Assembly (NCBI GenBank): GCA_000320605.2
Contig: KB445794.1
Span: 1 to 64,000 of the forward strand
Direction: 5' to 3'
DNA: 64,000 nt
Source of the DNA: Gelatoporia subvermispora B
Lineage: Eukaryota > Basidiomycota > Agaricomycetes > Polyporales > Gelatoporiaceae
Below, piece after piece: positions 20,924 through 33,500 of this stretch (position 1 is the first letter of the stretch; every line of letters begins with the position of its first letter). The position numbers were made by a program, and so were the translations under genes. Below the pieces are notes generated by a model. That model did no database searches. It was not told the origin of the DNA and saw only the letters and a list, made by a program, of their open reading frames with translations.

Positions 20924-23900
20924 CTGATGATTTTTAACGGTAGTTTTTACCCTGTCGTGAAACGTTCGAACTGGTGAGAGCATTACATGATATTCGTCTA
21001 CATCCTCGTGGATTACATATGTCTCTACCTTCATCAGGGCAAGCGATAACAGCTGTTTAGCAATATACTGGTTCTACCATCTGATTTGAGGAATATGGGT
21101 TTTTTTCCTGCGACTATGCTTTCCTCAGCTAGGAGCCCAAGTCGCCCTACGGCTAGACAGCGCCGTGATTCTCAGATGTTCAGCTGACAACGGACCATCG
21201 AAGCACTCTCGCAGGCCGTGTTTCCATTTCCCCGTTAAATCCATGTCGACCAACAGAGGAGAAACACGCAATTCAGACCGGCCGACGAATTCACGGTCGC
21301 TGCACCAATGTGGTCCGCAACGGTGCACCAGTCCCACTGGACGACTGTCGTATCAAGCAGAAGAAACACGAAAACGCCAAAAATTGGGCACGACGGACGT
21401 GCTGAAGCTCGACAGCGCGTGTTCCCGACACGTCAAGCTGTTTCCTCGCGGCGTTCCTGTGGCCTAACAAGGCACGTTCCGCACTCGTCCATCCGGGAGA
21501 TGATCCCATAGGATTATCATATAATGTACCCACGTGCCTGACAGGCATACGGATCAGCTACGACTTGTGTGATTCTGATTCTGCGTGCAGCAGACACGGC
21601 AAACGCACCGAATCGCATCCACCCCATTCACCAGTGGTGCACGGGCCGGTGCATTGCCTCCTAGGACGTACACCGTACACTACACGAGGCCCAGCTCCTA
21701 CACCCTCCCCGCGGCCGGTACCACTCGTCATCAACGCAAATGAAGGAAGACACGCGGAACCAGGTCACATGTGCACCGCGCTGTATATGAAGAAGCGCAC
21801 ACATAGGCAATCGATCAGACATCGCGGGAGGACACGCTGCATTGGCAGGCAAGGTCGCGCAGAGACGCCTTCCTGGGGCGCATGGCACGGTCGCCGGCGC
21901 ACCGTGGACGGGTGCACATACACGCGCCGCCGGAGCGTCCAGCGGGGCTGGGGCACGGGCAGGGCGATACGCGTGTCCACTTCCGAGCCGGCCACGGGCA
22001 AGTCCGCTCTCTCTGCCTCGGGTCCAGACGAGAGACCAACTGCGCTGCGCTGCGGGGCCGATCTAGACAGCCGTCGTGGTCCGTCCAGAAGGTGGTGCGG
22101 CCGGCGCAGCAGGTGGCGACCGGGGGTGTGGATAACGAGGCGTCAGAGAAGACACCGGTCGGGTCTGGTGGCAGGCATAATCGCTGCGGGCGGTCGTCGC
22201 TCGTTCAGCGAGAACCGTGCGCTGTGCACCGTGCTCGGCAGCAGAGGCGCCACTCCCCGTCGGCGCTGAAAGCTGGAGGGTCGACAGGCGTACTGGATCA
22301 TAGCTAGAGACGTGCACATTTCGTTCTTGCCGAAGGCCTGCAAGACGGAGACTGCGGCACTGTCAACCACAGTGGATTCCGGGGAGTGGTCGGCTGCTGT
22401 ACTGCCGAGAACTTGGTCTCCTGTGAGAGTAGCCCGGCGATGAGTAAACAAGATCGGTGGACGCAGTCATTGCCGGGTCATTAGCTAAAGAAACCCTGCA
22501 TGAAGTGCGTTGCAAACATAGCAGCTCCGCGACCTCGATGGATTGGTCGGCCGGCGTGCTACACGTGTGCTGGATGGTAAGTTGGACGTGGACATCGGCG
22601 CGTCCGCTTCTCGCCGAGGGCCTCCCGGGAATAGACTGCGCTGCATCGTACGGCGAGACGCGAACAGAGCTAGACATCTAGAGACGCCAAAGACCAAGCG
22701 ATGTGGCCTGCGCGGTGAGGCGCCAGCCGCACGATATGAGCATACATAAATATTGCTTTTGAGCCATTGGGGGAAGACACCGGTCGGGTCAGGCGGTACC
22801 CCCCTCCTTCGCTGTAGCTGGATCATCATTCGCAGGCTCTCACAGCGCAAATAGAACGAGCCTGCGTCGCGGGGACTTGGAAGCCTCGACGGCCGGCCGG
22901 CCGACGTGCCCTACCGAGCCATTGTAGAATTAGAGTAGGACCAGCCGGTGCCGTACCTGGGGTGTGGGACGGCGCACCCAAGGGGCGCCGCCCGATCTGC
23001 CGTGGAGCGACGACCATGCAAGCACCGCATGGGCCTGTCACCACTGCACGCAAAGAACCCCGCTGCGCTAGGACGCCGGGATGCACGCTCCGTCGTCGGA
23101 ATCGAGGCTTGTGTGTGCCGTGGGATGACTTCAGGGCGGGGTGCCACAGGCACGGAGCACGGAGGGACGCCAAAATGGGATGAGCAACGCCGAGTGTGGG
23201 GTTTGTCAACGCCCAGTGTCACTCGTCGGATCGGGGCGATCGACAGGGCCGCGCGAGCACACAGTCGTCGAGCACCAGCCGAGTTCAGCAGGTGCTGCGG
23301 AAGACACGACCGAAAGAGATCTCTGGCCGACGAGAGGCGAGTGGGGCGCACCCCCAGAGCATCAGTGAACGATGTCATGGCCGAACGGGCAGGCTGCCCT
23401 CGGCGGCGCGCGAAAGGGGCAAGAGGCCGTGATGGCTCTCACCTTGAGCTTATTTCAGAGTAGCGTGGGGGCGATGCACATGGGTGCATGTCCTGGGAAC
23501 GCAGGCTCGTCCGACCGGGGGTGTATGTATGTGTGTCATGCCGGCAGGGCCGCGGCGGGCACGGGCGTGCACACACTGCGCACAGCGGACGTGCGCACCC
23601 TCACGTAGGAAAGCTTGGTCGCATGGCGCAGGACGCAGCCCGGCGGGACGGAAGCGCAGAAAGAGGCTATCTCGGGGGATCTGCACGAGTGCGGGCGTCC
23701 CGCGCGTGTGGGGCCGAAGTACAGACGGCGCAGGGTGGGCTGGGTCCGCGCGAGATAGAGCCCGGGGCGGTTCCATTGCGTGGTCCTGGATGGGCGACAG
23801 GTCCAGCCTGAGCTTGAAGCTTGACTCGCCGCGCCGGAGTGCACGCTGCGTGCGGCCAGATAGGCGGGCGGCGATTGGGGATGCTGGGCAGAGGAGGCAG

Positions 23901-24398
23901 AGACACGCGGGAGAGCTTCTGGTGCATGTGGAGAAGCGGGGAGACGCAGAGCTATCGGATAGCAGAGAACATACGGACACAGCGTGGGCGCGGAGATGCT
24001 GCGCGCCAGACTCGATACATTTCGTTTGGCTGGCCTTTCAAAGGGTTCATGGCGAAGATGGCGAACGACCGGGCGCGTGGCCGGCGTGCACATGCTGAGA
24101 TGCTCTCTGGCCATGCACGCCATCTGCACACGAGGGCAGTCGTATTCGGCGCTGGTGATCTATCTCCATCTGGTGTGTTGCGTGGGGTGGAACGAGACGG
24201 CGAGCAGGACGCTGCAACGGAGGGAGGAGACGCAGAGGGAGCGTGCGCGCACACGTGTCCGTGTCCGCACCCGCGTTTATATATCTCCCTCCGCCTCCCA
24301 ACGACCACCCCATCCCGTCCTCACCGTCCTCGTTGTCCTTCTCATCCTCCACCTCCCTCTGCACGTCGCAGCCACCAGCCCCCACGCACCCTCGCACG
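20924..24398. other. Long GC-rich gene-poor tract
   Basis: About 3.5 kb, strongly GC-rich from 21.8 kb onward. Many overlapping Arg/Pro/Ala-rich frames exist on both strands, as expected from GC content alone, and none shows a domain, splice pattern or preferred frame. An 18-bp direct repeat (GAAGACACCGGTCGGGTC) occurs at 22148-22165 and 22773-22790. No gene is supported. Confidence 0.5.
24276..24283 (+). promoter_or_regulatory. TATA-like element upstream of the LC8 gene
   Basis: TTATATAT lies about 120 bp upstream of the LC8 start codon and is followed by a long pyrimidine-rich stretch, a common fungal core promoter layout. The assignment is by position only. Confidence 0.4.
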
Positions 24399-24972
24399 AT
24401 GGCAGAAAAGGTCGACGCGCTCACGCCCGCCTCCACCGACGCCGGCTCCGTGTCCAAGGACACCAACGGCGCCGGCCCCCGCGCGATCATCAAGAACGTC
24501 GACATGAGCGAGGACATGCAGCAGGAGAGCGTCGACATCGCCTCCGCCGCCCTCGAAAAGTACAACATCGAAAAGGACATCGCCGCACAGATCAAGAAGG
24601 AGTTTGACCGCCGCCACGGGCCCACCTGGCACGTCGTCGTCGGCAAGAACTTTGGCAGCTATGTCACACATGGTGAGCACCCCCTCGCTACGTTGGTCTG
24701 TTTCTGCCCTTCCGCCCCAGTGCGCGAGCTACGCGCCGGGGCGATGTGCTCGTTTCTGTCTTATTTTCCCCCCGAGCGCGCGGCATACGCGTCGAGAGGG
24801 CACCGCCCGGCCTATCCCTTGTTTGCCTCTTTCAACCCGCATTCGCGTCCCTGCTCCCTGCCTGCCCACCTGTCCGCCTCCTCGCGCACCCATCTAACTC
24901 ACCCCTGCAGAAACCAAGCACTTCATCTACTTCTACATCGGCTCGCTCGCAATCCTCATCTGGAAGTCATGA
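24399..24972 (+). CDS. DYN2: Dynein light chain LC8
   Basis: A dimeric hub protein that binds short linear motifs in dynein intermediate chain and other partners, and works in cytoplasmic transport, nuclear migration and pore assembly. Exon 1 is 24399-24672, with a phase-1 intron 24673-24910 (GTGAGC to CTGCAG). Exon 2 is 24911-24972. Together they give an LC8 fold with [48 protein letters not shown] and [18 protein letters not shown]. The strand that pairs with targets (NFGSYVTHE) is exact to the family. An extra N-terminal extension of about 25 residues rich in Ser, Thr and Asp precedes the core. The intron is long (238 nt) for this genome. Confidence 0.97.
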
Positions 24973-25207
24973 GCCCCGCACCGCGCGCCCGATATCCAGA
25001 CCCGGCGCACCACCTCTTGCCTCTCGACTCTCGACTCGTGCGACGCAGAGCCGAGCCCCGATTCCCCGCGCGCCCGCGGACAGTTCTCTGCAGTTGTATA
25101 GCCCGCGTCCGGCTCGTAATACATTGCTCTTCATCTTGGACCCTGGACTCCCCACTTTCGTCTCCCGTTTGCGCTCGCATGCCCGAACCACATGACACTT
25201 TCCCAAG

Positions 25208-25227
25208 GACAGACAGACAGACAGACA
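25208..25227. repeat. (GACA)5 microsatellite
   Basis: Five perfect GACA units in the LC8 downstream region. Confidence 0.9.
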
Positions 25228-25508
25228 CGTTCGTTCGTTGTATCGCGCGATGGTAATACCAACTTGCAGGGACACGGTCAAAATCAAGACGCGGGCTTGA
25301 CAGTACTTGACACACGCGCTGTGCGCATTCCGTATGCGACCACAGACATCATCAGGACCAGGACGCCCGCGCCCGCGTGCCCATGCCGGCGGGTTCCTGC
25401 CCCTGCCCCCTGACTTCTGATCCGCGCACGCGCCCAGCGCGCACCGTACTCACCGCACGTCCACCTCACAGGACTCGCCGCACAGCGCATGCTCAGCTCG
25501 GCGACCGC

Positions 25509-25680
25509 GCACCGCGAAGGGGGCGTCACAGGCACGCCCTGCCCGCGCCTCCCCGCGCCGCCTCCTTCTCTCCCTGCTCGCCGCACGCCCACCTAAGGGA
25601 GCCCGCCCCGCAGGCTCGGTGCGCACCGCGCAGGGGGCGTGTCACAGGCACGCCCTGCGTCCGCCCGCGCCTGCTTCGCC
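25509..25680. repeat. Imperfect tandem duplication, period about 114 bp
   Basis: The word beginning GCACCGCG, with GGGGGCGT and TCACAGGCACGCCCTGC, occurs at 25509 and again at about 25623 with small indels. A further pair of similar segments with GCGAGCAGAGC words lies at 25.88-26.10 kb. Confidence 0.6.
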
Positions 25681-26860
25681 TTCTCCCAGATCTCGTCTGC
25701 AGAGTGCGGGCCCCGGCCCATGTGCGCGCGCGCGCGCGGGGATACCTCGGAGCACACGCAGGCCAGGCTTGGGCAAGCGGTTCCTGCATGTGCGTATGTG
25801 CCCACGATGAACGGTGGGACAGGCACGGGGGCATGCTGCGCTGGCTGCACGCTGCAGGGATCTGCGCTGCGGGCGGCGCGCGCGGACTTGGCGGGCCATC
25901 GTGCTGGGGCGCCGTCGCAGCACGAGCAGAGCACGTTCCCTGTGCCGTGTGCATGCCTTGCTGCGTGCGGCGTGCTGCGTGCTGTCTTGTCTCTCCGCGG
26001 CGCGCGGACGTCGCGGGCGATCGTGCCGAGCTCGCGCATGATGGTTTCATCCCAGCGCGAGCAGAGCCAGCGCGAGCAGAGCACGTCCGCCCCGTGCGTG
26101 CTTGCGTGCTCGCAAATCCGTGGCGGACGTCCTCAGTTGACAGTGCTCACTATCGAAGTGGTGCCACGCGTGCAGCACATACGCACTCGCGGGCACGGGA
26201 CAGCAGCGCGAGACAGCCGGCGGTGCGTCGCTTCGTCGTCGCACCCGTCAAGTCAAGGCTCTCCATCCAGGCTCCGATGTGCCCGTATCGCGACTCGCCC
26301 GCGTCACTCAGCACTCAATGCTGATTCAATACGTGGTGTTTGAGATCCATGCCGCGCGGTGAGAAGGGCCGCCGGGGCCATATGGTCGAACGCCATTAGA
26401 CACATCTCCGCATGCCTTCTGCGGCGCGTGGCGGGCTTCTGCGTCTGCGCCTGCGTCTGTGGGCCGTCCGCGCAACAATGTCGGACCGCGTGGCATATGG
26501 CGTATGTCGGATCTGGAGAACGAATGCACGCTTGAGAACATTGGGGCAGCCGTCGCAAGGAGCCCTCGCGTCGCCAGAGCTTCCTGACAAGGCGAAATAG
26601 TGTCCAGGTCGAGCGTGATCCCGGTATACAGATGGAATGTATGAATACAGATGTGGGGCTATAGATACAATTACAATACATGAGTCGCGAAACAGTTACA
26701 CGACACAGGGCATGATATGATTCCAGCGGACCTCAGGTCCGACCAGCACCCTTACTCTCCGTATGAGCGTTCGAGTCCGTGAGCACGTCTAGTACGCAGA
26801 ATCTCCTCGCGGCCGGGGACCTGCCAGAGGCCCCGCCCGCACCTTACTCTCCCCCGCCGC

Positions 26861-29800
26861 TCAACTGCGCATCACAACCTCCACAATCACTCTCCCCACG
26901 CACGCCCCGCCCTCCTTCTCATAAACTCCCACATCCAGCTCCCCGACATCACGCGGCCCCGGCGTCCCCCACAGCTCGACGGCCCGCTTCCCCCCCGCCG
27001 CCGCGTCCAAGTCTGCCTTCATGTACCTCGGGAGCGGCGCGCCCGATACAAGGCGCACCTCGAGCGAGTTCGCGCTCCGGGGCGGCGTCGACGGCGCTGC
27101 AGACGGCGCGACGGGCACGCGGAAGCGGAACTGCTCGCCGGTGCGCGCGAGCATGCGCGGGACGGGCGGCGCCCGGTCTGCACTGCGCTCATGTCCATGA
27201 TGCGACGACTCGACCGAGAACGAGGCCGAGGACGACCGCGCTGCAAGCACTCAGGTCAGCACCCGCCCGACACGAACATATGTCCGAGAACCATAGCCGG
27301 AGAAAGACTCACTGTGCGACCCCGCGCCCGCAGGCGGCACGCCCTGCTCGTCGCCCCCCAGCGCACGCACATACTCGATGCTCTCCCGCAGGTCCTCCCC
27401 GCCCTGCGCACCCTCACCCTCGTCAGCCAGCGCGCCATCCGCACCCCGGAACACCTTTGCCGTCTGACTCTGGATCCGCTTCTGCCCTGTGTTTGCGCTG
27501 GCGGTCCGCGCCGGCGGCTTCGCATTCGCACTCGCGGCCTTCTTCGTGTCCCCCGCAGACGGCGCCTTTGGCACCGGAACGCGGTTCGCGCTCGTGAACG
27601 GCACCAGGCGCGCCCGCGCGCCCGCCTCCGTCTCTGTCTGATTCTGGCCCGCCGCGGCGCCCAAGCTCAGCGTGCTGCGCGCGCTGCGGACGCTCGTCGC
27701 GCGCGTCGCGGTCTGCACGACCGCCTCGCGCTCGTGCGTGCGGCTGCTCGACGCGCTCCCGAGCGAGTCCGCCGCGGATACAGCCGACTCCGCCGAGACG
27801 GGCCGCGCGGCGTACGCGTGCGCGCCCTGCAGGTGCGCCTCGGGGGGCGTCTTGAGCGCGGGGGCGCGGGGCGGCGCAAAGTCCGGGCGGCGCCGCGGGA
27901 TGGAGCGCGAGTTCGTCGAGGATGACGGCGAGTCGACGATGCTCGTGAGTGCGCTCGCCGCGTACTGGCCCAGGGAGGCGTCGTCAAAAGTTGGGAGCAC
28001 TGCGATGTGCGTCTTCGTCGGTGGGAGCGGTGGAAGCAGCCCGTTCGCGAACGGGAGGTCGTCGGCCCCGCCCTGGCGCGCGCGCGAGCCCCCGGCGACG
28101 AGCCCGCTCACGCGCTGGTCCGACGCCATCAGGAGGACGGGCTTGCTGATCTGCGGGCGCGGCGCCACGCGCGGGCCGCGCCGATACTTGTCGCTCACCG
28201 TGCGGTACTTGTCACTGACCTTGCGCGCGGTCGCCCGGAGCGCGCTCATGAACTCAGCCTTGCGCATCATCCCGGGGCTCGACGGCGACCCAGGGCCCTG
28301 CGCCTGCGCCTGCATCGACGCGCCGCGCCGCAGTGCGCCGTACTTGCTCTCGGCCCCAGGAGTCCTTGGCTTCGCCGTGCCCGCCTCAGCCTCGGAGAGC
28401 GCCTCGCTCTGCTTCGTCAGCGCTGCGGCGCGATCCGCCCAGCCATAGCCTTCTTCGAGCTCGGGCCCGGCGTACTTTTCGTCCACGCCCTCGATGCCAA
28501 TGCCGTACCACTTCATCTCGTCTGCTGTCCACGCGCGCTGGCCCGCCTCGCCCTCGAGCGCGGAGTCGGGAACGTGTGCACAGCGCCGGAACGCGGCGAG
28601 GCTCATGCCGAGCACAACGAGTCCGCTAATGATCCCAAACGCGATCTTCAGCCCAAGTAGCATCTTGGCCCGTGCCGCTGCGGAGAGCCCCGAGGACTTT
28701 GACGAGCTCTTGGTGAAGTCAGAGACAGAGAGCGAGACCGGAAGACTCGTGTGCGAGGTGGAATGTGTCAGGTGCGAGTAAGCGGTGAACGTGACCGTGA
28801 GGTGCGTCGAGTTCGGCTTGCTTGGGATCCAACCTGAGAGAACAGCAGAAGACGTGTTGAAGGTGAGGTAGGAAGCTGCGTCATCAGGATCAAATGCGGC
28901 ACTGACGCCGATCTCATCCGTATCCCCAAGGACGGTCTTGTTCGAGAAGTATTGAGCGAGGTCATAACTGAGGAATTTTCCCGGCGTGGCGAGCACAGGT
29001 TGCAGTGTGGCGGTGGTAAAATACGATGGAACGACCGCTATAGAAACGTTGGTCGCCAGGCTTTGATTCACGACAGAGGTGAGCGTCACAGGTAGCAATA
29101 CAGTTTGCTGGCCGTCTAATTCGCTAGGAGGGGTGCCACTAAGAACCCGACTATTCGAGTCATAGTCGAGCCAGCTGCGGTACTGAGCAGTGTCTATCGA
29201 GAGGCCTGCGATATCGGAGGGCTGTGCAGGATCATGGTCGATAAGCACACCAGCAAAGTCCACCGGAGACATCATGCTGAAATTGAAGGGCGTGTCCGCA
29301 GTTACGTTTATCGTCGGCAAAGAAGGCTGCGACAGCGAGAGCTCATGAGCCGTGATGACGATGTCGAATAGAGCCGAGGCAGCAGAAAACCCGGCGCGAT
29401 CAGAGGCATGTAGTGCGACAGAAAGAGTCTGAGGAATACCATTCTGTATTGGAGGAGTGACGCCGTCGAAGGTTATTTCGTCCGGGTTGAAGCGAACCCA
29501 ATGTGGCAATTGTGAACCGTTCGTCTGCAGAGCGCCGTAATAAACATCGCCGTCGCCGTCGGGATTCATGATGAAGGTGTTGTACTCGAAGCCAATGCTA
29601 AAGGACCACCTAGGAGGGACGCGCAGAGAGGGGTTCGGCTGATCAAGGGCAGAACCTGTCGACAGCAGAAAGACAGACGACAGAGATGGGTTGTGTTGGC
29701 TGAACTGCTGCGCGACGGATATGTTTAGCATCGGCGGAGGGTCCGAGGTCACGTAGAGCTTCATATGACATGACGCAGAAGCATCAGAATTAGGGTCTTT

Positions 29801-30082
29801 GGCTGTGATAGTCACAGATGGTTCCCCTTCGTCGTCTGTGGTCGGACTGCCGTTTAGGGTGCGGGACTGTCCGTCGAGGCTAAGCCAGGAAGGTCCAGAC
29901 ATCGTGTAAAGGAGGGCTGCATTATCGGAGGATGTAAAGGTCTCTTCAGAGAAAGTCCACGAGTAAAGAGTGTTGGTGCGTGCTACAAGAGGCAATTGTT
30001 GATCCAGAGGGTAGTTGACAGATACAGGTGATGCGCAAGCAAAGGCCGCGGCTGCGAGTAGGGCGAAAAGAGTGACGAGCAT
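26861..30082 (-). CDS. AXL2: AXL2-like axial budding/cell polarity membrane protein
   Basis: A type I plasma membrane protein with cadherin-like domains that marks polarity sites in yeasts. Its basidiomycete role is probably in polarised growth or septation. Visible are a signal peptide (residues 1-18), repeated dystroglycan-type cadherin-like domains with WLSLD and WVRF motifs (to about residue 440), one transmembrane helix at about residues 474-497, then a long basic Ser/Pro/Ala-rich cytoplasmic tail. An intron near 27.31-27.25 kb (GTGAGT to TTGCAG) joins in frame to a last exon holding the conserved tail domain (PRYMKADLD, VGELDVGVYE) and ending VVMRS. The extracellular part is AT-richer than the tail. 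It is transcribed away from the BUD6-like gene, with 492 bp between the start codons. Confidence 0.82.
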
Positions 30083-30574
30083 AGCTGTGAGCGAGCGGCG
30101 TCGACGTGCTAGTTGAGTCGACCAGCGACTTCACGATCAGAGACAGCGACGCTGAAAGAGAAAGTGAGGACGAGGCCGGTGACGAACGCGACGAAAGTTG
30201 GGAAACTCACAAGTCTCTCCGAAACTCAACACCTCCGTGGGCGCTAATTCCATGTGCATGGCACGTGGAGAGGTGCACGTGCATAAACGTCACGTGTTAA
30301 AATGCTCTCCTCCTTTTCCTCTTGCGCAAGCCGAGGAGAATTGGATGGGCAGTATAGAAGACGTTGTTGCAGTGGAATAAAATCTACGCGAAAATTTGCT
30401 ACGAGTGGTGGATATAATGCGATGCATGGAAGTGCAAACTGCGAGCTGGCTAACTTAGCGCCTTATCCAACTTGATCAAGACGCTCGCGACACTGCTCTG
30501 CACGGCGACTCGCGAGCAAGCTATCTCCAAGCTTTGCTTTGTGGCGGTCATATCACTCGACCTCACAAACCTCC
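30083..30574. promoter_or_regulatory. Shared divergent promoter region with three CACGTG boxes
   Basis: It separates the start codons of the AXL2-like (minus) and BUD6-like (plus) genes. CACGTG occurs at 30262-30267, 30276-30281 and 30291-30296, three times in 35 bp. CACGTG is the core site of bHLH factors such as Cbf1/Pho4/SREBP types in fungi. Which factor acts here cannot be told. Confidence 0.55.
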
Positions 30575-33500
30575 ATGGCGACGACAGCACAACCGTCGCA
30601 TCCATCACGACGAACCAACCAGTCCATCTCCTCGACGACCTCGGCATCCTCTTCCCGTTCTGGCACAGCTCGGGCGAATGGCGTCGTGCGTGGCCCCTCA
30701 TGTTCTTAAGGAGTATTCCTGAAGACTCATGCACATTCTAGCCTGCCGTAGAGACAGCGGTCACCCGCCTACTCGTATCCATCAAGCAACTCTTGGAATC
30801 CCTCACACAATGGAGCAAACAGGAAGTGACCGAGAACGACGTTAGCGACGTCTATGTGCGGCTAGGGAACGACTTCAATGCAGCGGTATCGGCCTTTGCA
30901 CAATACCGGATAACCATGGAGTACGTGGCCCTCTTTTTGCTGATCCTACTCTATCTTCAACATCCCTCAGCGAGTTGGAATCCGTCCCCGAAGACCTACG
31001 GCATATCCTGGAAACCTGCCTCTCCGAAGATGCCACGACAGAAACACTCGACATCTACCTCCCCGAGGTACGGCGGATCATCACCAGCCTCCTGCAGGGC
31101 CTCCGCAGCAAGCAATCCATCTACCGGCGCACCGTCTCCGACGCGCGGCACCGCTCGACCGCCTCCGAGAGCGCAGGCAGCGACCGAGAGCGGGACCGGG
31201 ACCGGGACAGCCGCTCCTCGCGGTCCTCGCGGCGTGAGCGCCAATCCGCCCGCTCCATAGCGGACGCAGACCCTGCTGGACGGCGTAGCGCGACGCCGTC
31301 GTCGGGTCGGCGGCAGGCGTCGCAGGCGGAGCTCCCGCCGCTGCCCGACACAGCGGCGGATCACTTCGTGGGCGGGTTCGCGCCCGCAGTGCACGCGGCA
31401 GCCGAGGGGTACCCCGCGCACGCATTCCCGCAGCGGTCGTCCACGCCCGTGCAGCGCGCGCCGTCTGCACCGAGTGGTCCTGGGCTGACAGAGCTCAATG
31501 GGCACCCGCCCGCGCGGGCGCGCTCAGCGAATGCGGTGGACGTGGGTTATGCCCCCGGGCACACGCGCGAGCACTCTTCAGCATCGATGGCAGGATCGAT
31601 GCACCAGTCGCACCCAAGTGCGGATGCGACGCCCCGGCCGCCGTCGCAGGTGCCGAGCCACGTGAAGCGCTACTCGCTCGTCGACCGCCCTGTGTCCAGC
31701 GCGACGCCCCCGCCGGCGGTCGTCATTGACGAGCCCGCACCGGCGTATGATGAGCCCCCCGCAGCCACAGCAGCCCCACGGATCGAGACCACAGAAGCGC
31801 CGCCACAGAGCCCGACGAGTCCTCCGCTGGAGACTGCTGCACTGGATGCACCTGCGGTGCAGACGTCGCTCGCGGCGCTGAAGAGCCGCGAGGCGCTCGA
31901 GCGGCGCGCGTCGAAGCGGTTCTCGACGTACAACATCTCAAAGATGACCGGCGGGTCGATCCGCGGGATGGGACTCGGCGCGGCGCACCCGAACCGCAAG
32001 AGCCTCGCGGCGGGGGCGGGGGCGCTTACGCCTGGCGACCTCGCGGTGCTCACAGAAGAGGAAGAGACGCCGTCGCCCAGCAGGAGGAGGGAGAGGGAGC
32101 GGAGCAGGCGGGAGCAAAGGAGCCGCGGCCCGTCCCCGATCGAAGAGGAAGAGCTTCCGCCCGTCCCGCCGCTCCCTTCCAAATCGCCCTCTCCCGCGCG
32201 CCCGGAAGCGGCAGAACCGCTGCCGGTGTTGAAGCCTCCGCAGGATGAGCCAGAGCGAGCGACAAGTACGATGGACGGTGCAAGTAGCACGGCGGGCACA
32301 CCTGAACCGTCACAGTCTCCGACGCCTTCAGGGCCATTCCCAGTGTTCTTGCAGGTGGGACGGGAAGTGAAGAAGGTCACGATCGAGCCCGGCCTGTCGT
32401 TCTCCAGCCTGCGGGTGCTGTTCGTGGATAAATTTTCATACAACCCAGGACAAGACAATTTTCCTGCAATATATATCCGCGACCCATCGAGTGGGGTGCA
32501 ATACGAACTGGAAGATATGGAGGAAGTAAAGGCCAGATGTCTCCTGTCTCTCAATATCGAGCGTGCGTGGCACCTTCTCGTGCATTGTATTGCATTTCAG
32601 TCTGGTCTGACTTTGGACTTCTTCAGCGCTCGATCAAATCAAGCAGCACATTGACTTGCAGATCGCATCGCTCTCGCAAGACATCAAGGACCTGCGTACG
32701 GCGGTCGCGAATAACCGCCGTAGCTCGCTGCACCCGCCTATGATCATCGCCCAACCACTGGTCGAGAGCTCGCCCTCGCGCCCAGCGCCAACAGACCGAC
32801 AGCTGCGCGACGTTGCGCGGCGGTTGTCGCGCATCATGCCGACCGATGAGCACGAGCAAGCGACACTCGCAGAACCGGCACCGCAGCTGACGCCGTCTCT
32901 GACTGGGAGCACGCTACAGCCGCAGATGACTGGGATGTCGGTCATGTCCGAGTACTCGAACCGGGTGGTGACGGACCTGAAGACACAGTTCGACGAGGTG
33001 CAAAATTTGCGGCGGGACCTGGGTGTCATGCGGCAGTTGTACACAGATTTCATGAAGCAGACGAAGGAGAGCCTCGGCGCTTTGCGCGGGCAGACGCAGA
33101 GCGTGCGGCAGCTCGCGAGTGCGAAGGTCGGCGGCGCGCGCGCGTACATCGACGACGGCAAGACGAAGCTCGACGCGCGTAGCTCGCATGTGCTCACAAA
33201 GATGGAGGAGCTGCAGGACGCGGTGGAGAGCATCAAGGACGACGTGCTGAAGCGTAGCGTGTCGCCACGGCCGCAGGTGCTCAAGCAGCTCAAGGCGGAC
33301 GTGGACGCGGTCGCAGCGGAGCTCACAGGTCTCAAGGAGCACATCCAGACGATCAAGCCAATGTGGAAGAAGACGTGGGAGGAGGAGCTTCAAAACATCG
33401 TCGAGGAGCAGCAGTTCCTGCAGCATCAGGAAGAGTTCCTAAGCGACCTGCTTGAAGATCAGAAGGCAGTCATGGAGGTTTACGGGCACGTCGAAAAGGT

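Larger units (their letters stand above)
24973..26860. other. GC-rich gene-poor tract downstream of LC8
   Basis: About 1.9 kb of GC-rich sequence with imperfect internal duplications and no supported gene. Frames over 300 codons occur here on the plus strand but are rich in Arg, Ala and Cys without any domain. They are taken as chance. Confidence 0.5.

Noticed and set aside
21565..24129. Many long frames on both strands, up to 234 codons
   Set aside because: Composition (Arg, Pro, Ala, Cys) follows GC content. No frame is favoured and no domain or splice pattern is seen.
24243..25256. 337-codon frame covering the LC8 gene
   Set aside because: Only the LC8 part is real. The rest reads 5' leader, a true intron and 3' flank.
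25377..26343. Plus-strand frames over 230 codons downstream of LC8
   Set aside because: Low-complexity, GC-driven frames with internal DNA duplications and no domain.
31670..32554. 294-codon minus-strand frame
   Set aside because: Antisense to the disordered linker of the BUD6-like gene.
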